Source: an uncultured Flavobacteriaceae bacterium
Lineage (GTDB): Bacteria; Bacteroidota; Bacteroidia; Flavobacteriales; Flavobacteriaceae
Assembly (NCBI GenBank): GCA_937923515.1
Contig: CALDUF010000026.1
Location: 1 to 64,000 of the forward strand
Reading direction: 5' to 3'
DNA: 64,000 bases
This document shows, piece after piece, positions 9,901 through 16,349 of this stretch (the stretch's first letter is position 1; every line of letters begins with the position of its first letter). Under the pieces are notes generated by a model. The model was not told the origin of the DNA. It was given only the letters and a program-made list of their open reading frames with translations, and did no database searches. The position numbers and the translations under genes were made by a program.

Positions 9901-10042
9901 TACCAGCATAATGTTCTGCAAAAAATAAATGTATTAACGCATCATAGGTACTTTCTAAAGTAAAGAAAATAGATGTGCCATGAAACGCAATGCCAATTAG
10001 CAATGCAATAATTAAATGTTTATTTGTCGCTTTAGGACTCAA
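6953..10042 (-). CDS. Large GT-C-like membrane protein (PTPS-related family) with periplasmic C-terminal domains
   Basis: 1029 residues. Residues 1 to about 640 contain many membrane helices. The first large loop (STYDALIHLFFAEHYAGSWF, then YKWYTGFTVMSYPPL) is typical of the '6-pyruvoyl-tetrahydropterin synthase-related' membrane family, which looks like lipid-linked GT-C glycosyltransferases. After a helix at about 620 comes an NTF2-like domain (about 650-760), then beta-rich segments. The start is a TTG at 10042: a TAA stop codon lies immediately upstream in frame and no ATG follows nearby, so TTG is the only sensible start. It is the first gene of the operon and lies divergent from the REC-GT2 gene. 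It is a candidate polymerising or transferring enzyme at the inner membrane. Confidence 0.7.
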   Translation of the reverse strand: MSPKATNKHLIIALLIGIAFHGTSIFFTLESTYDALIHLFFAEHYAGSWFEPWNYKWYTGFTVMSYPPLVHQSIAALSYIGGLKFGLFTVALLSIMLFITGAYRFSLLITGNRTVAGYAAILAVLSSSFVETLHVFGQLPSIIGISILMHALPEIYLWLKTGKLRYLCTCLSLIAVTVTSHHVTPIFGMIFFIFPLIGMVIMDTSKDKVGNMKAVTFKVFLNSFFKLFKRIISFGLLSLVIIVGCILPYWINSKNNPITQVPIPHGSRDNFLEITSSGLVFFLIPWGILLILLPYIFYRYYSKRYLFFGFSISILTVLGTGGTTPIPRLFLGETAFNILTLDRFTLWASIMSIPLFGEFAYRFSEGDLKTLIQQKFGAIYHRIIGGILAGLFIFMTIFTMSLGYFRPAQPQKIKMLPIVNFLNQDQHDQWRYMTLGFGDQMAWLSAQTKAMSVDGNYHSARRLPELTTRPIERLENSKFKGVEGIGSLQQFLTTPEKYNFKYIFSNDKFYDPILYFCGWQRLRQLENGIQVWEKLNVPPLSSILPKDDVSRWQKILWGVMPFLTVLIAFFLNIHMLFKRALKTKTKHIPEYLNFKINYKKFSSGVLKLTHIWSVILAIIIGFGMYHFYLKNNSHHTPENALLAYYDALDFKRFEKAHSLINPKSDLTIAQYMLEISVTDGLLSSYAKLDAIDTQITSQTDTLASAVVTTKWITSLENIEKTFYKALVKIDGKWFIEPDAVDLDLPPDQFYSNNTTDYFNQGRRRITTEQTHHEDILKQPVLEILQAKLVKHNKSYALIGEIQNIDNVPADVVLKGTLYNDANKALATYNAKHQVKHKLMPKEVSAFRINFEGIAWSKTQDSIPKTFNPDEFTPVEFEEQPTNFNLQVAGNVSGSDLYKQTVLSDLNLSKNAISGTLFNGGIKEITIPQLLISYYDANKTLLWVEHTFIEEGIRQERKQQFTYTFDTQKALIINDDMKNCYVNGLPNKAIANKILPNRIKNQTASQLQAIEHPYYSFIKIETNAYLGNPN

Positions 10043-10101
10043 TTAGTTGTTGTTTTCAATATTGTAAAAATATAGAATGCCTTTGGTTGCTTCAATATTA
10101 A

Positions 10102-10188
10102 TCGTCTACAGCAAATTACCATTCGTCTACACAAAACATCGTATCAAGCTAAAATAAACTTTTTCTTACGGCAATCATAATACTTTTG
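10102..10188 (+). promoter_or_regulatory. Direct-repeat promoter module in the divergent exopolysaccharide intergenic region
   Basis: Two identical 9-mers, TCGTCTACA at 10102-10110 and 10123-10131, are exactly 21 bp apart. The perfect -7 box TACTTTTG (10181-10188) starts 58 bp after the second repeat's start. No TTTG -33 box is seen; TTTTT lies 21 bp before the -7 box, as at 2905-2991. The 21-bp step puts both repeats on one DNA face, as for LytTR-family dimers. The pair lies between divergent genes, so it could also influence the minus-strand operon, whose likely -7 box (TATATTTT) is at 10074-10067. Confidence 0.7.
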
Positions 10189-10218
10189 TCTTATAAATAA
10201 TCACAAAAACTATTTATC

Positions 10219-11409
10219 ATGAAAATTTTAGCCATAGATGACCAACAATTAGTATTGCTGCCACTACAAAAACGATTAGTTGCATTAGGTTATGACGTTA
10301 TTGTAGAGACAGATGCTAATGACGGTATTTCAAAATACAACAGTTTTACCCCAGATTTAGTTATCGTAGACATTAATATGCCAATTGTTTCGGGTTTAGA
10401 TATTGTAAAATATATTAGAAATTCTAAAAACGCAAATACGCCTATTATGGTATTGTCTGGCAATACGCAAGACGATATAATTACTACTGGTTTTGATTTA
10501 GGTATTAATGATTATATGAAAAAGCCATTAAGCCTAAATGAAATTTGTGCCAGAGTAAAGCGTTTGATTGGCGCTCCAGAAACAAAAGCAATTAGTATAT
10601 CAAAAAACATAATGATACAGCAACGCTGTGTTGGGGCGGTTATTCCTTGTTATAATGAAGAAGATAGATTGTTAAGTAACGAATTCCTTCAATTTATTGA
10701 TAAAAATACAGGTTACCATTTATGTTTTGTTAATGATGGTAGTAAAGATAGAACTCTAGAAGTTTTAAAAACATTACAAAAGGGGCGTGAAGATTTTATA
10801 ACGGTTTATGATTGTGAAAAAAATGGAGGTAAAGCCGAGGCGGTACGTTTAGGTATGTTGCATTTGGCTAAAAAACAAGACTTAGATTATATAGGTTTTT
10901 TAGATGCTGATTTATCAACAGATTTAGCAGATTTTGACGACTTAGTAAACACCATAGAAACCTCTAATTTTAAAATAGTAAGTGGTTCTCGTATGGCAAG
11001 AATGGGGGCAAATATTACCAAAGAGTCTGCCCGAAAAATAATTAGTTTAACCATTAACTTTATTATAAGAACCATTTTAAAAATGGATTTTAAAGACACC
11101 CAATGTGGAGCTAAAATTTTTCGTAAAGAGGTTATAAATATCGCTTTTAAAGAAAAATTTGTAACACAGTGGATTTTTGATGTTGAAATATTTAAAAGAA
11201 TGGCACAACATTATGGTTTAAAGCAAGCAAAAGCTATGCTTTGTGAGCAACCTTTAAAGCGATGGATACATGCTGATGGCTCTAAATTGTCTATGAAAGA
11301 TTCGGTAAAAATAGTTGGTCAATTAGCTCAAATTGCTTGGGTGTATAAACAGAAAAAAACAAATACGGAAAAAGCGGTTGCAGTAAATGAAATAGAGGTA
11401 GTTATTTAA
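10219..11409 (+). CDS. Response-regulator receiver fused to a GT2 (DPM1-like) glycosyltransferase
   Basis: 396 residues. Residues 1-118 form a complete CheY-like receiver: acidic pair D7/D8, phospho-acceptor D51 in VIVDINMP, S80 and K102 in MKKP. Residues about 135-380 are a GT2 transferase: VIPCYNEE, VNDGSKDRT, ENGGKAEAV-like loop (CEKNGGKAEAV) and the metal-binding L-D-A-D-L (D229/D231), then QCGAKIF and QWIFDVEIF as in dolichol-phosphate mannosyltransferase-like enzymes. No C-terminal membrane helices are visible. All key residues of both domains are intact, so phosphorylation may directly gate sugar transfer. This is inferred; no cognate histidine kinase lies in the window. Confidence 0.88.
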   Translation: MKILAIDDQQLVLLPLQKRLVALGYDVIVETDANDGISKYNSFTPDLVIVDINMPIVSGLDIVKYIRNSKNANTPIMVLSGNTQDDIITTGFDLGINDYMKKPLSLNEICARVKRLIGAPETKAISISKNIMIQQRCVGAVIPCYNEEDRLLSNEFLQFIDKNTGYHLCFVNDGSKDRTLEVLKTLQKGREDFITVYDCEKNGGKAEAVRLGMLHLAKKQDLDYIGFLDADLSTDLADFDDLVNTIETSNFKIVSGSRMARMGANITKESARKIISLTINFIIRTILKMDFKDTQCGAKIFRKEVINIAFKEKFVTQWIFDVEIFKRMAQHYGLKQAKAMLCEQPLKRWIHADGSKLSMKDSVKIVGQLAQIAWVYKQKKTNTEKAVAVNEIEVVI

Positions 11410-11414
11410 TTTAA

Positions 11415-11918
11415 TTGAGAATGAGAATTGGAGTTATTATAGTGTTTCATAACAGTGAGAAGCATATTGATGTAGATTTTTTTGTAAACTATTTAGATAA
11501 AGCTAAAAACTTAGAATTCTGCTTAGTGAACAATGCAAGTAAAGATAATACCTATAAAGTACTAAAGGAGATAAAGATATATGCCACAACTTCGGTTGCT
11601 TTGGTAGATATAAAAAAATTTAAATCTGATATTTCTGCCGTAAGATCGGGTGCTAGATTTATGTTTAATCAATTCGATTTAGACCATATAGGTTTTATAA
11701 GTACTAATTTAATAAATATTAAAAAATACAGCATCAATAGTTTAATATATGCCATGAGTAAGCATCAAGATGCTATTTTAAAGTATGATAAAAATGAAAT
11801 AGAAAAAAAGCATATAAGGCAAACCTTATTTCAAAAAGTGTTTTCTATAATAGAGTATTTAGAAATAATAAAATATGGTGCAAATCCTAATAACTTAATA
11901 CCTGAACTAAAACGATAA
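11415..11918 (+). CDS. Short degenerate GT2-like protein
   Basis: 167 residues starting at the ATG 11421 or 11415 (MRMRIG). It aligns by eye to the GT2 half of the preceding gene: VIIVFHNSE against VIPCYNEE, VNNASKDNT against VNDGSKDRT, DLDHIGFISTN against DLDYIGFLDAD. The catalytic DAD has become STN and the C-terminal acceptor half is missing. It is therefore probably catalytically dead, either a partner or regulator of the fusion enzyme or a decaying duplicate. It lies five bases after the stop of the fusion gene and must be cotranscribed with it. Confidence 0.6.
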   Translation: MRMRIGVIIVFHNSEKHIDVDFFVNYLDKAKNLEFCLVNNASKDNTYKVLKEIKIYATTSVALVDIKKFKSDISAVRSGARFMFNQFDLDHIGFISTNLINIKKYSINSLIYAMSKHQDAILKYDKNEIEKKHIRQTLFQKVFSIIEYLEIIKYGANPNNLIPELKR

Positions 11919-12065
11919 CACAAAAAATTTTAATAATCATTTTAAAACTTGATGATTATTAGTAGTGAAGTAAAGAAACAATGTGATTGATTGTAGCATG
12001 ATTAAACTAAGATTAGTAAAATCACATCTAATTACGTTTAATTTGTTTATGTTTTTGTGATAAAA

Positions 12066-12094
12066 AGCTGGTACAAAATAGTACTGGCTTTTTT
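12066..12094 (+). terminator. Rho-independent terminator of the REC-GT2 operon
   Basis: Nine-bp stem AGCTGGTAC (12066-12074) with GTACTGGCT (12081-12089), containing two G-U pairs, loop AAAATA, then a T run to 12094. It lies about 150 bp after the last gene of the plus-strand transcript. Confidence 0.75.
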
Positions 12095-12276
12095 AATGTA
12101 GTTATAGAGTACGCTTTGTAACATACGAGCGCCACCCAATAATTGCCATTTGGAATTTGTTTGCCTTAGTTAAATCTAATTTTCTTTTGGAATAACTAGG
12201 AAGCAACGTTTTATTTAACCGCGCTAAAAATTTAAAAAACTGCTTTTTCACATGTAACGTATTTATAACAAAAATA

Positions 12277-12313
12277 GTAAAACTTATTCTAGACTAAGTT
12301 TTACATTTTTTTT
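12277..12313 (+). terminator. Orphan intrinsic terminator
   Basis: Perfect 10-bp inverted repeat GTAAAACTTA (12277-12286) and TAAGTTTTAC (12295-12304), loop of eight, followed by A and eight Ts. No gene precedes it after the terminator at 12066-12094, so it may end a small RNA starting in the 180 bp between them. The stem is AT-rich. Confidence 0.5.
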
Positions 12314-12755
12314 AGACTAAATACTTGATATAATTACGATAATTAAATCAACTAAAAATTTTGCAAGAGTTATCATGTGTTTTGGTTTTAAGGTTAATAT
12401 TATTGCTGAGTTTTCAATATATATATTAGCCAATGTGCTTACCAAATGTTTTTATAGAATTCGATGAATTTGAATATTGATTTGTAAGTAAAAAAATCAA
12501 AATGATTTCGATATTTACGTGACTTTCTTGTATGAAGTAATAAAATGAAACGTTAAAGCTTTAAATTGTTTCATTACGTAATAATTGTAGGTGTTTTTTG
12601 AATTGATTTTTAAAAACCAAGGCGCATTTTATTCTAAAACTTTAGTATTTGGAATATTTTATCTTTTTAAACTTTTAATATTATCCGTATTTCAAAAAAA
12701 GTTTCCAATACCAAGACGCAATCACTATTCTAACCTAATTACGTGTCTAAAACAT
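12314..12755. other. Gene-free stretch with short dyads
   Basis: No convincing coding frame. Visible structure: an inverted repeat AATGAAAC (12544-12551) with GTTTCATT (12568-12575) enclosing the palindrome TTAAAGCTTTAA, and an imperfect direct repeat ACCAAGRCGCA followed by ATTCTAA at 12616 and 12710. A TAGACTAA direct repeat (12290 and 12313) lies at its left border. Nothing identifies a function. Confidence 0.4.
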
Positions 12756-12865
12756 GTATTTCATCGATAATATGCATTATATCGACGATATTTGTTAAAA
12801 ATATATGCATTTCATCGATTTATTATGTTTTTTATCGTCGTATTTCAATTCGGTTTCTATATTTG
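12756..12865 (+). promoter_or_regulatory. Array of GYATTTYATCGAT-like repeats and TATATTTG -7 box
   Basis: Four related sites have ATCG at 12763, 12781, 12814 and 12834; the best are GTATTTCATCGAT (12756) and GCATTTCATCGAT (12807). The last two are 20 bp apart and lie 44 and 24 bp before a perfect -7 box TATATTTG (12858-12865). There is no TTTG -33 box; the last repeat occupies that position. The same spacing occurs in front of the gene at 55203. This looks like an activator-dependent promoter for a short transcript. Confidence 0.6.
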
Positions 12866-12871
12866 AAGTGT

Positions 12872-13011
12872 ACTAAATAACATACTTTTTAGTTCAATGG
12901 ATTAATTAATTAATATTTGCATTATGATGTTGATGTGGAGACCCCAAATCTAGCACATAATATAAAAAGCAAATTAAGAAAGAACCGAGTTTGAGGGAAC
13001 TCGGTTTTTTT
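12872..13011 (+). ncRNA. Candidate small RNA of about 140 nt
   Basis: Bounded by the promoter at 12756-12865 and a strong terminator at 12983-13011, with no conserved open frame between. The longest start-stop frame is nine codons (ATGATGTTG... at about 12924). A small hairpin GTGgAGA/TCTagCAC can form at about 12935-12956. It does not match any RNA family I recognise. The start is estimated from the -7 box. Confidence 0.45.
12983..13011 (+). terminator. Strong intrinsic terminator
   Basis: Nine-bp stem AACCGAGTT (12983-12991) with AACTCGGTT (12998-13006), loop TGAGGG, seven Ts. The T run is on the plus strand, so it terminates a plus-strand transcript (the candidate small RNA) although the nearest gene, the AlkB-like dioxygenase gene, is on the minus strand. 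It overlaps the last codons of that gene. Confidence 0.8.
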
Positions 13012-13603
13012 ATGGAATAATGCGAAATGTTAAGTTAATTCTAGGTGCTATTACTCGTTTTGTTTTAGGAATTTGATGTAACCAGTTTTCTTGCGTGGCA
13101 CCTTGCATTAAAAGTAAACTGCCGTGATTTAGAATTATTTTTTCTTTTAAAGACGCATCGTTTTTGTGTTTTAGATGGAACGGACGCTCTTCTCCAAAGG
13201 TAACCGACGCAATTATCGGGTGCTTACCCAACACCTTTTCATCATCCGCATGCCAACCATTACTATCTTTACCATCTCTATAAAAATTCGCTAGGCAACT
13301 CGTAAATTTTATATTTAAAGCTGTTTCAATAGCTGTTTTTATAATTTGCATATGGCCTTCAAAAGGTTTAGGATGCATTGTTATATTACTGTAAGAATAT
13401 GGTGTGGTATTGTTTGCGAAAAATGCGGTTAATCTGGGTTGATCATAAATTTTTCCAAATACTTTTATTTTGTCTTGCTGCCAAGGTATTTCGTTATGTA
13501 AAGCCTTTAAGTATTTGTCGGCTTCAGCGTTATTAAAAAAATTAGGGTAGTAAATAACATCAGCATCTTTTAAGTTTAAATCTTTAGCATTTATTAAGCG
13601 CAT
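13010..13603 (-). CDS. AlkB-type alpha-ketoglutarate-dependent DNA dealkylase
   Basis: A 197-residue Fe(II)/2-oxoglutarate dioxygenase that oxidatively removes methyl groups from N1-methyladenine and N3-methylcytosine. The iron ligands H118, D120 (WHADDE) and H176 (WLHQIPK) are present, as is the 2-oxoglutarate-binding R188-x5-R194 in RINLTFR and N106-F-Y108 in NFYRDG. The short length and missing N-terminal extension resemble the ALKBH2/ALKBH3-like bacterial group. It is a single-gene unit; its 3' end runs into the terminator from the opposite strand. The start is the ATG at 13603. Confidence 0.9.
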   Translation of the reverse strand: MRLINAKDLNLKDADVIYYPNFFNNAEADKYLKALHNEIPWQQDKIKVFGKIYDQPRLTAFFANNTTPYSYSNITMHPKPFEGHMQIIKTAIETALNIKFTSCLANFYRDGKDSNGWHADDEKVLGKHPIIASVTFGEERPFHLKHKNDASLKEKIILNHGSLLLMQGATQENWLHQIPKTKRVIAPRINLTFRIIP

Positions 13604-13641
13604 AGTTTTTATTTTCTAAATTAGCATAAATCGTTTTTTTA

Positions 13642-14307
13642 ATGAAGTATTGTTTTGCTTTTTTATGTTTTTTTATTTCTTACTTTGGGTTTTCTCAACT
13701 CCCAAAAACATTTGTTTATGCTAAAAATATAATCCCCGATTTACATGTAGAATTGCGTTATTACAGCCAAAATAATTTTGTTGGCGATACTATTGATGGG
13801 TATAACAACAACTGCTTAATTTTAACTAAAGCTACAGTAGATGCTTTGCAAAAAGTACAAACAGCGCTAAATAAAAACAACTATGCGCTTAAAATATATG
13901 ATGGCTATCGTCCGCAACGCGCTGTAAACCATTTTATACAATGGGCTAAACATTTAAATGATACCATAAATAAATCTCGATTCTACCCAGATGTTAAAAA
14001 AGCAAATTTATTTAAAGAAGAATACATCGCATCACGATCTGGACATTCTAAGGGCAGTACGGTAGATTTAACCATAATAGATTTAACCACTAAAGCGGAA
14101 ATAGATATGGGTAGTATCTACGACTTTTTTGGAGTACAATCTTGGGTTAATTATGATGGTATTTCTGAAACACAAAAACAGAATAGACGCTTGCTACAAC
14201 AAATAATGCTAAAGCATGGTTTTAGAAACTATGCTAAAGAATGGTGGCATTTTACGTTGCGTGATGAACCGTACCCAAATACTTATTTTGATTTTCCTAT
14301 TGAATAA
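13642..14307 (+). CDS. Secreted D-Ala-D-Ala dipeptidase (VanX/DdpX-like, M15 family)
   Basis: 221 residues with a cleavable signal peptide (about 1-18, ending FGFSQ). Zinc ligands of the M15D family are present: H135 and D142 in SGHSKGSTVDLT, H203 and catalytic E200 in EWWHF. The transition-state Arg is R90 in YDGYRP. The enzyme cleaves D-Ala-D-Ala in the periplasm, most likely for recycling peptidoglycan-derived dipeptide. There is no sign of a van resistance cluster. It lies 38 bp from, and divergent to, the AlkB-like gene. Confidence 0.88.
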   Translation: MKYCFAFLCFFISYFGFSQLPKTFVYAKNIIPDLHVELRYYSQNNFVGDTIDGYNNNCLILTKATVDALQKVQTALNKNNYALKIYDGYRPQRAVNHFIQWAKHLNDTINKSRFYPDVKKANLFKEEYIASRSGHSKGSTVDLTIIDLTTKAEIDMGSIYDFFGVQSWVNYDGISETQKQNRRLLQQIMLKHGFRNYAKEWWHFTLRDEPYPNTYFDFPIE

Positions 14308-14345
14308 ATAGTCTTACACTTTTTTAGGTAGTCACAAGCAATACA

Positions 14346-15524
14346 TTACTCATCTATTCTATTCTCATCAAAGGCAGAGGGTAATAGTTTTGGAATAAAC
14401 TTTACCACAATAGGCAGCAATAATGCGCCGCCAGGTAGTAAAAAAATGGCTAAACTAGGGATGGACTTAAAAATATCTAAAAGCTGTTCTTGTACTTTTT
14501 GTTGCTCTTCTGTATTTAAATCTCTAATTGTAGATTGTGTTAATAATACCATTAATTCTTTACTATCCTTCAGCTCTTGGTATAAACGTTTGCTGTTTCT
14601 ATTTACAAGTTTACTTACAATTGCAGTAGAGTTGTTATAAAAATTATGTACTGCGTTTTTTGAGTTGAATAGTGCAATGCTATCTTTGTTTTCAGAATAA
14701 AAATTGTTTATAGCGCGAACAGATGTGTTAATTGTAGCAATATTTAAATTTAAATCTTTGCCTAGTTTTTCTAAGAATAATTCCTCGTCGGCATCAATCA
14801 TTTGGTCGCTCCAAGTCGCCATACATGCTAAATCTAGCATATAAAATTTTTCTTCGAGAGACGAAATGTAGGTGATGGCTGTTTTATAATCCAAATCTTT
14901 GTTTTTGTGGTATCTAAGCGAAGACCCAAAGAGCTCAATTAAACGCTCGTCATAATCATTTTTTATGGTTTTAGAGCGAAGCAAATCTAAACAGACAGTT
15001 ACTATGGCTGCTTCAAGGTTTTTAATGTAAGATATGGATAGCTTTCCTTGAGTTAAAAATTTTTTATAAGCCAATACATCAAGGTATAAGAGTGCATTAA
15101 CCAAAAAGTAGTTAAAGTTTTTAGTAAATACGTTATCATCAATTTGTATGCGCTTATGTATAATATTCTCTAGTTGCTCCTGTGGTGTGCTAGTATTTAG
15201 AATTGATGACAAAAATGTTGTGTTATTGGCATTAATTTCAGAATAAAAAGCAACAACGCTATTTGTAAATGTAGAATTGGTGTTAGCGTTTTTGTGGGTG
15301 TAAAACAAAGCCAAACAAAGATTTATTTTACAAACTTCGCTTTCAGAAAGTTTAAACCTCTTGGGTTGTATTACCTGTGCTGCAACATTGCGATTGCTAC
15401 CATAAATAAAACCACAATCACGAAGTGTTCGGTAAAATAGGTCTTCGCTGTAATCTAAAAAAAGCGTGTTTAAAGCGATTTCGCTTTCAAGTTTTTTTAT
15501 CCAGCCAGTTGCAGATGGGTTCAT
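14346..15524 (-). CDS. LETM1-related (biofilm-associated type) protein
   Basis: 392 residues, mainly helical, without signal peptide. The C-terminus (about 350-385) carries IPSLAIFLLPGGALLLPIVV followed by KFIPKLLPSAF, the hallmark of the LETM1-like domain, here a hydrophobic hairpin likely to sit in the membrane. The N-terminal 300 residues match nothing I can name except the flavobacterial family called 'LETM1-related biofilm-associated'. A TerB-like helical region (ATWSDQMIDADEELFLEKLG) is plausible. It is monocistronic and its role is unknown. Confidence 0.65.
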   Translation of the reverse strand: MNPSATGWIKKLESEIALNTLFLDYSEDLFYRTLRDCGFIYGSNRNVAAQVIQPKRFKLSESEVCKINLCLALFYTHKNANTNSTFTNSVVAFYSEINANNTTFLSSILNTSTPQEQLENIIHKRIQIDDNVFTKNFNYFLVNALLYLDVLAYKKFLTQGKLSISYIKNLEAAIVTVCLDLLRSKTIKNDYDERLIELFGSSLRYHKNKDLDYKTAITYISSLEEKFYMLDLACMATWSDQMIDADEELFLEKLGKDLNLNIATINTSVRAINNFYSENKDSIALFNSKNAVHNFYNNSTAIVSKLVNRNSKRLYQELKDSKELMVLLTQSTIRDLNTEEQQKVQEQLLDIFKSIPSLAIFLLPGGALLLPIVVKFIPKLLPSAFDENRIDE

Positions 15525-15671
15525 AGTATTGGTTAAAGAGTTATAAAAATAAGCTTTTACTATAAAATAGCCGTGAATTTTGTTTTAACATATTTTTAAC
15601 AAAACCACTAAAACCTTTTTTTCGTAAGTATCACTGAGAGTCAAAATTAATAAAAACAAAATCTCAAAAAC

Positions 15672-16322
15672 ATGAAAAATTTAAAAACAATTTTAGGCGT
15701 TGGCGTATTAGCAGTTGCTGGTTTCTTCGCAATTGCAGCAGATCACATTGATGCACCTGCCGTAAGTGGTGGCACAAGTGACATTACTGATTTTTACGCC
15801 TTTGAAGGTGAAGACACTGATAATATAGTGTTTGTAGCAAATTTACAAGGGTTAATTAGTCCTGCAAACACAGCTAGTGCAGCTTTTGACGAAGGTGTAT
15901 TAGTAGAAATTAACATTGACACTACAGGCGACAATGTTGAAGATTTGGTTATTCAAGCCATACCAAGAGATGGTAGAATGTACTTTTTTGGACCAACAGC
16001 ACCTTCTCAAACAGGTTTAGCTAGTGTTATTGAAACATCTGCAAGTGTAAGTGGTATAGTTGATATAAGCCAGTACGGTCAAACTCCAGTTATTGAAACA
16101 AGTGGTGGCATGAGTTTTTTCGCTGGTCCAAGAGACGATCCATTCTTTATGGATTTTGCGCGTTATTCAGAAATTATAGCAGGTAATGCACCAGGTTTTA
16201 ACGATCCAGGAGCAGATACGTTTGCTGGAACCAACGTAATGTCTATTGTAGTAGAATTACCAAAATCTATGGTAGGTGGTTCAGGAACTATAAACACTTG
16301 GGTAGAAACCAAAACAAAATAA
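15672..16322 (+). CDS. DUF4331 protein, N-terminal part (exported)
   Basis: 216 residues with an N-terminal signal segment, then ADHIDAPAVSGGTSDITDFYAF, the diagnostic opening of DUF4331 (substrate unknown, extracytoplasmic). DUF4331 proteins are usually longer; the remaining part is encoded by the next gene 27 bp downstream. The two products probably act together or as duplicated half-domains. Cotranscribed with the next two genes. Confidence 0.78.
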   Translation: MKNLKTILGVGVLAVAGFFAIAADHIDAPAVSGGTSDITDFYAFEGEDTDNIVFVANLQGLISPANTASAAFDEGVLVEINIDTTGDNVEDLVIQAIPRDGRMYFFGPTAPSQTGLASVIETSASVSGIVDISQYGQTPVIETSGGMSFFAGPRDDPFFMDFARYSEIIAGNAPGFNDPGADTFAGTNVMSIVVELPKSMVGGSGTINTWVETKTK

Positions 16323-16349
16323 TAAGTAACCTTAATTAATATTGAAATT

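Noticed and set aside
11998-12060. 20-codon hydrophobic open frame just before the terminator at 12066
   Set aside because: Too short to support, no conserved feature, and equally likely by chance in AT-rich DNA.
12375-12467. 30-codon open frame in the gene-free region
   Set aside because: No recognisable start signal or similarity; expected by chance.
13642-14307. Vancomycin-resistance gene (vanX)
   Set aside because: The dipeptidase stands alone, has a signal peptide and no vanH/vanA or two-component neighbours, so cell-wall recycling is more likely.
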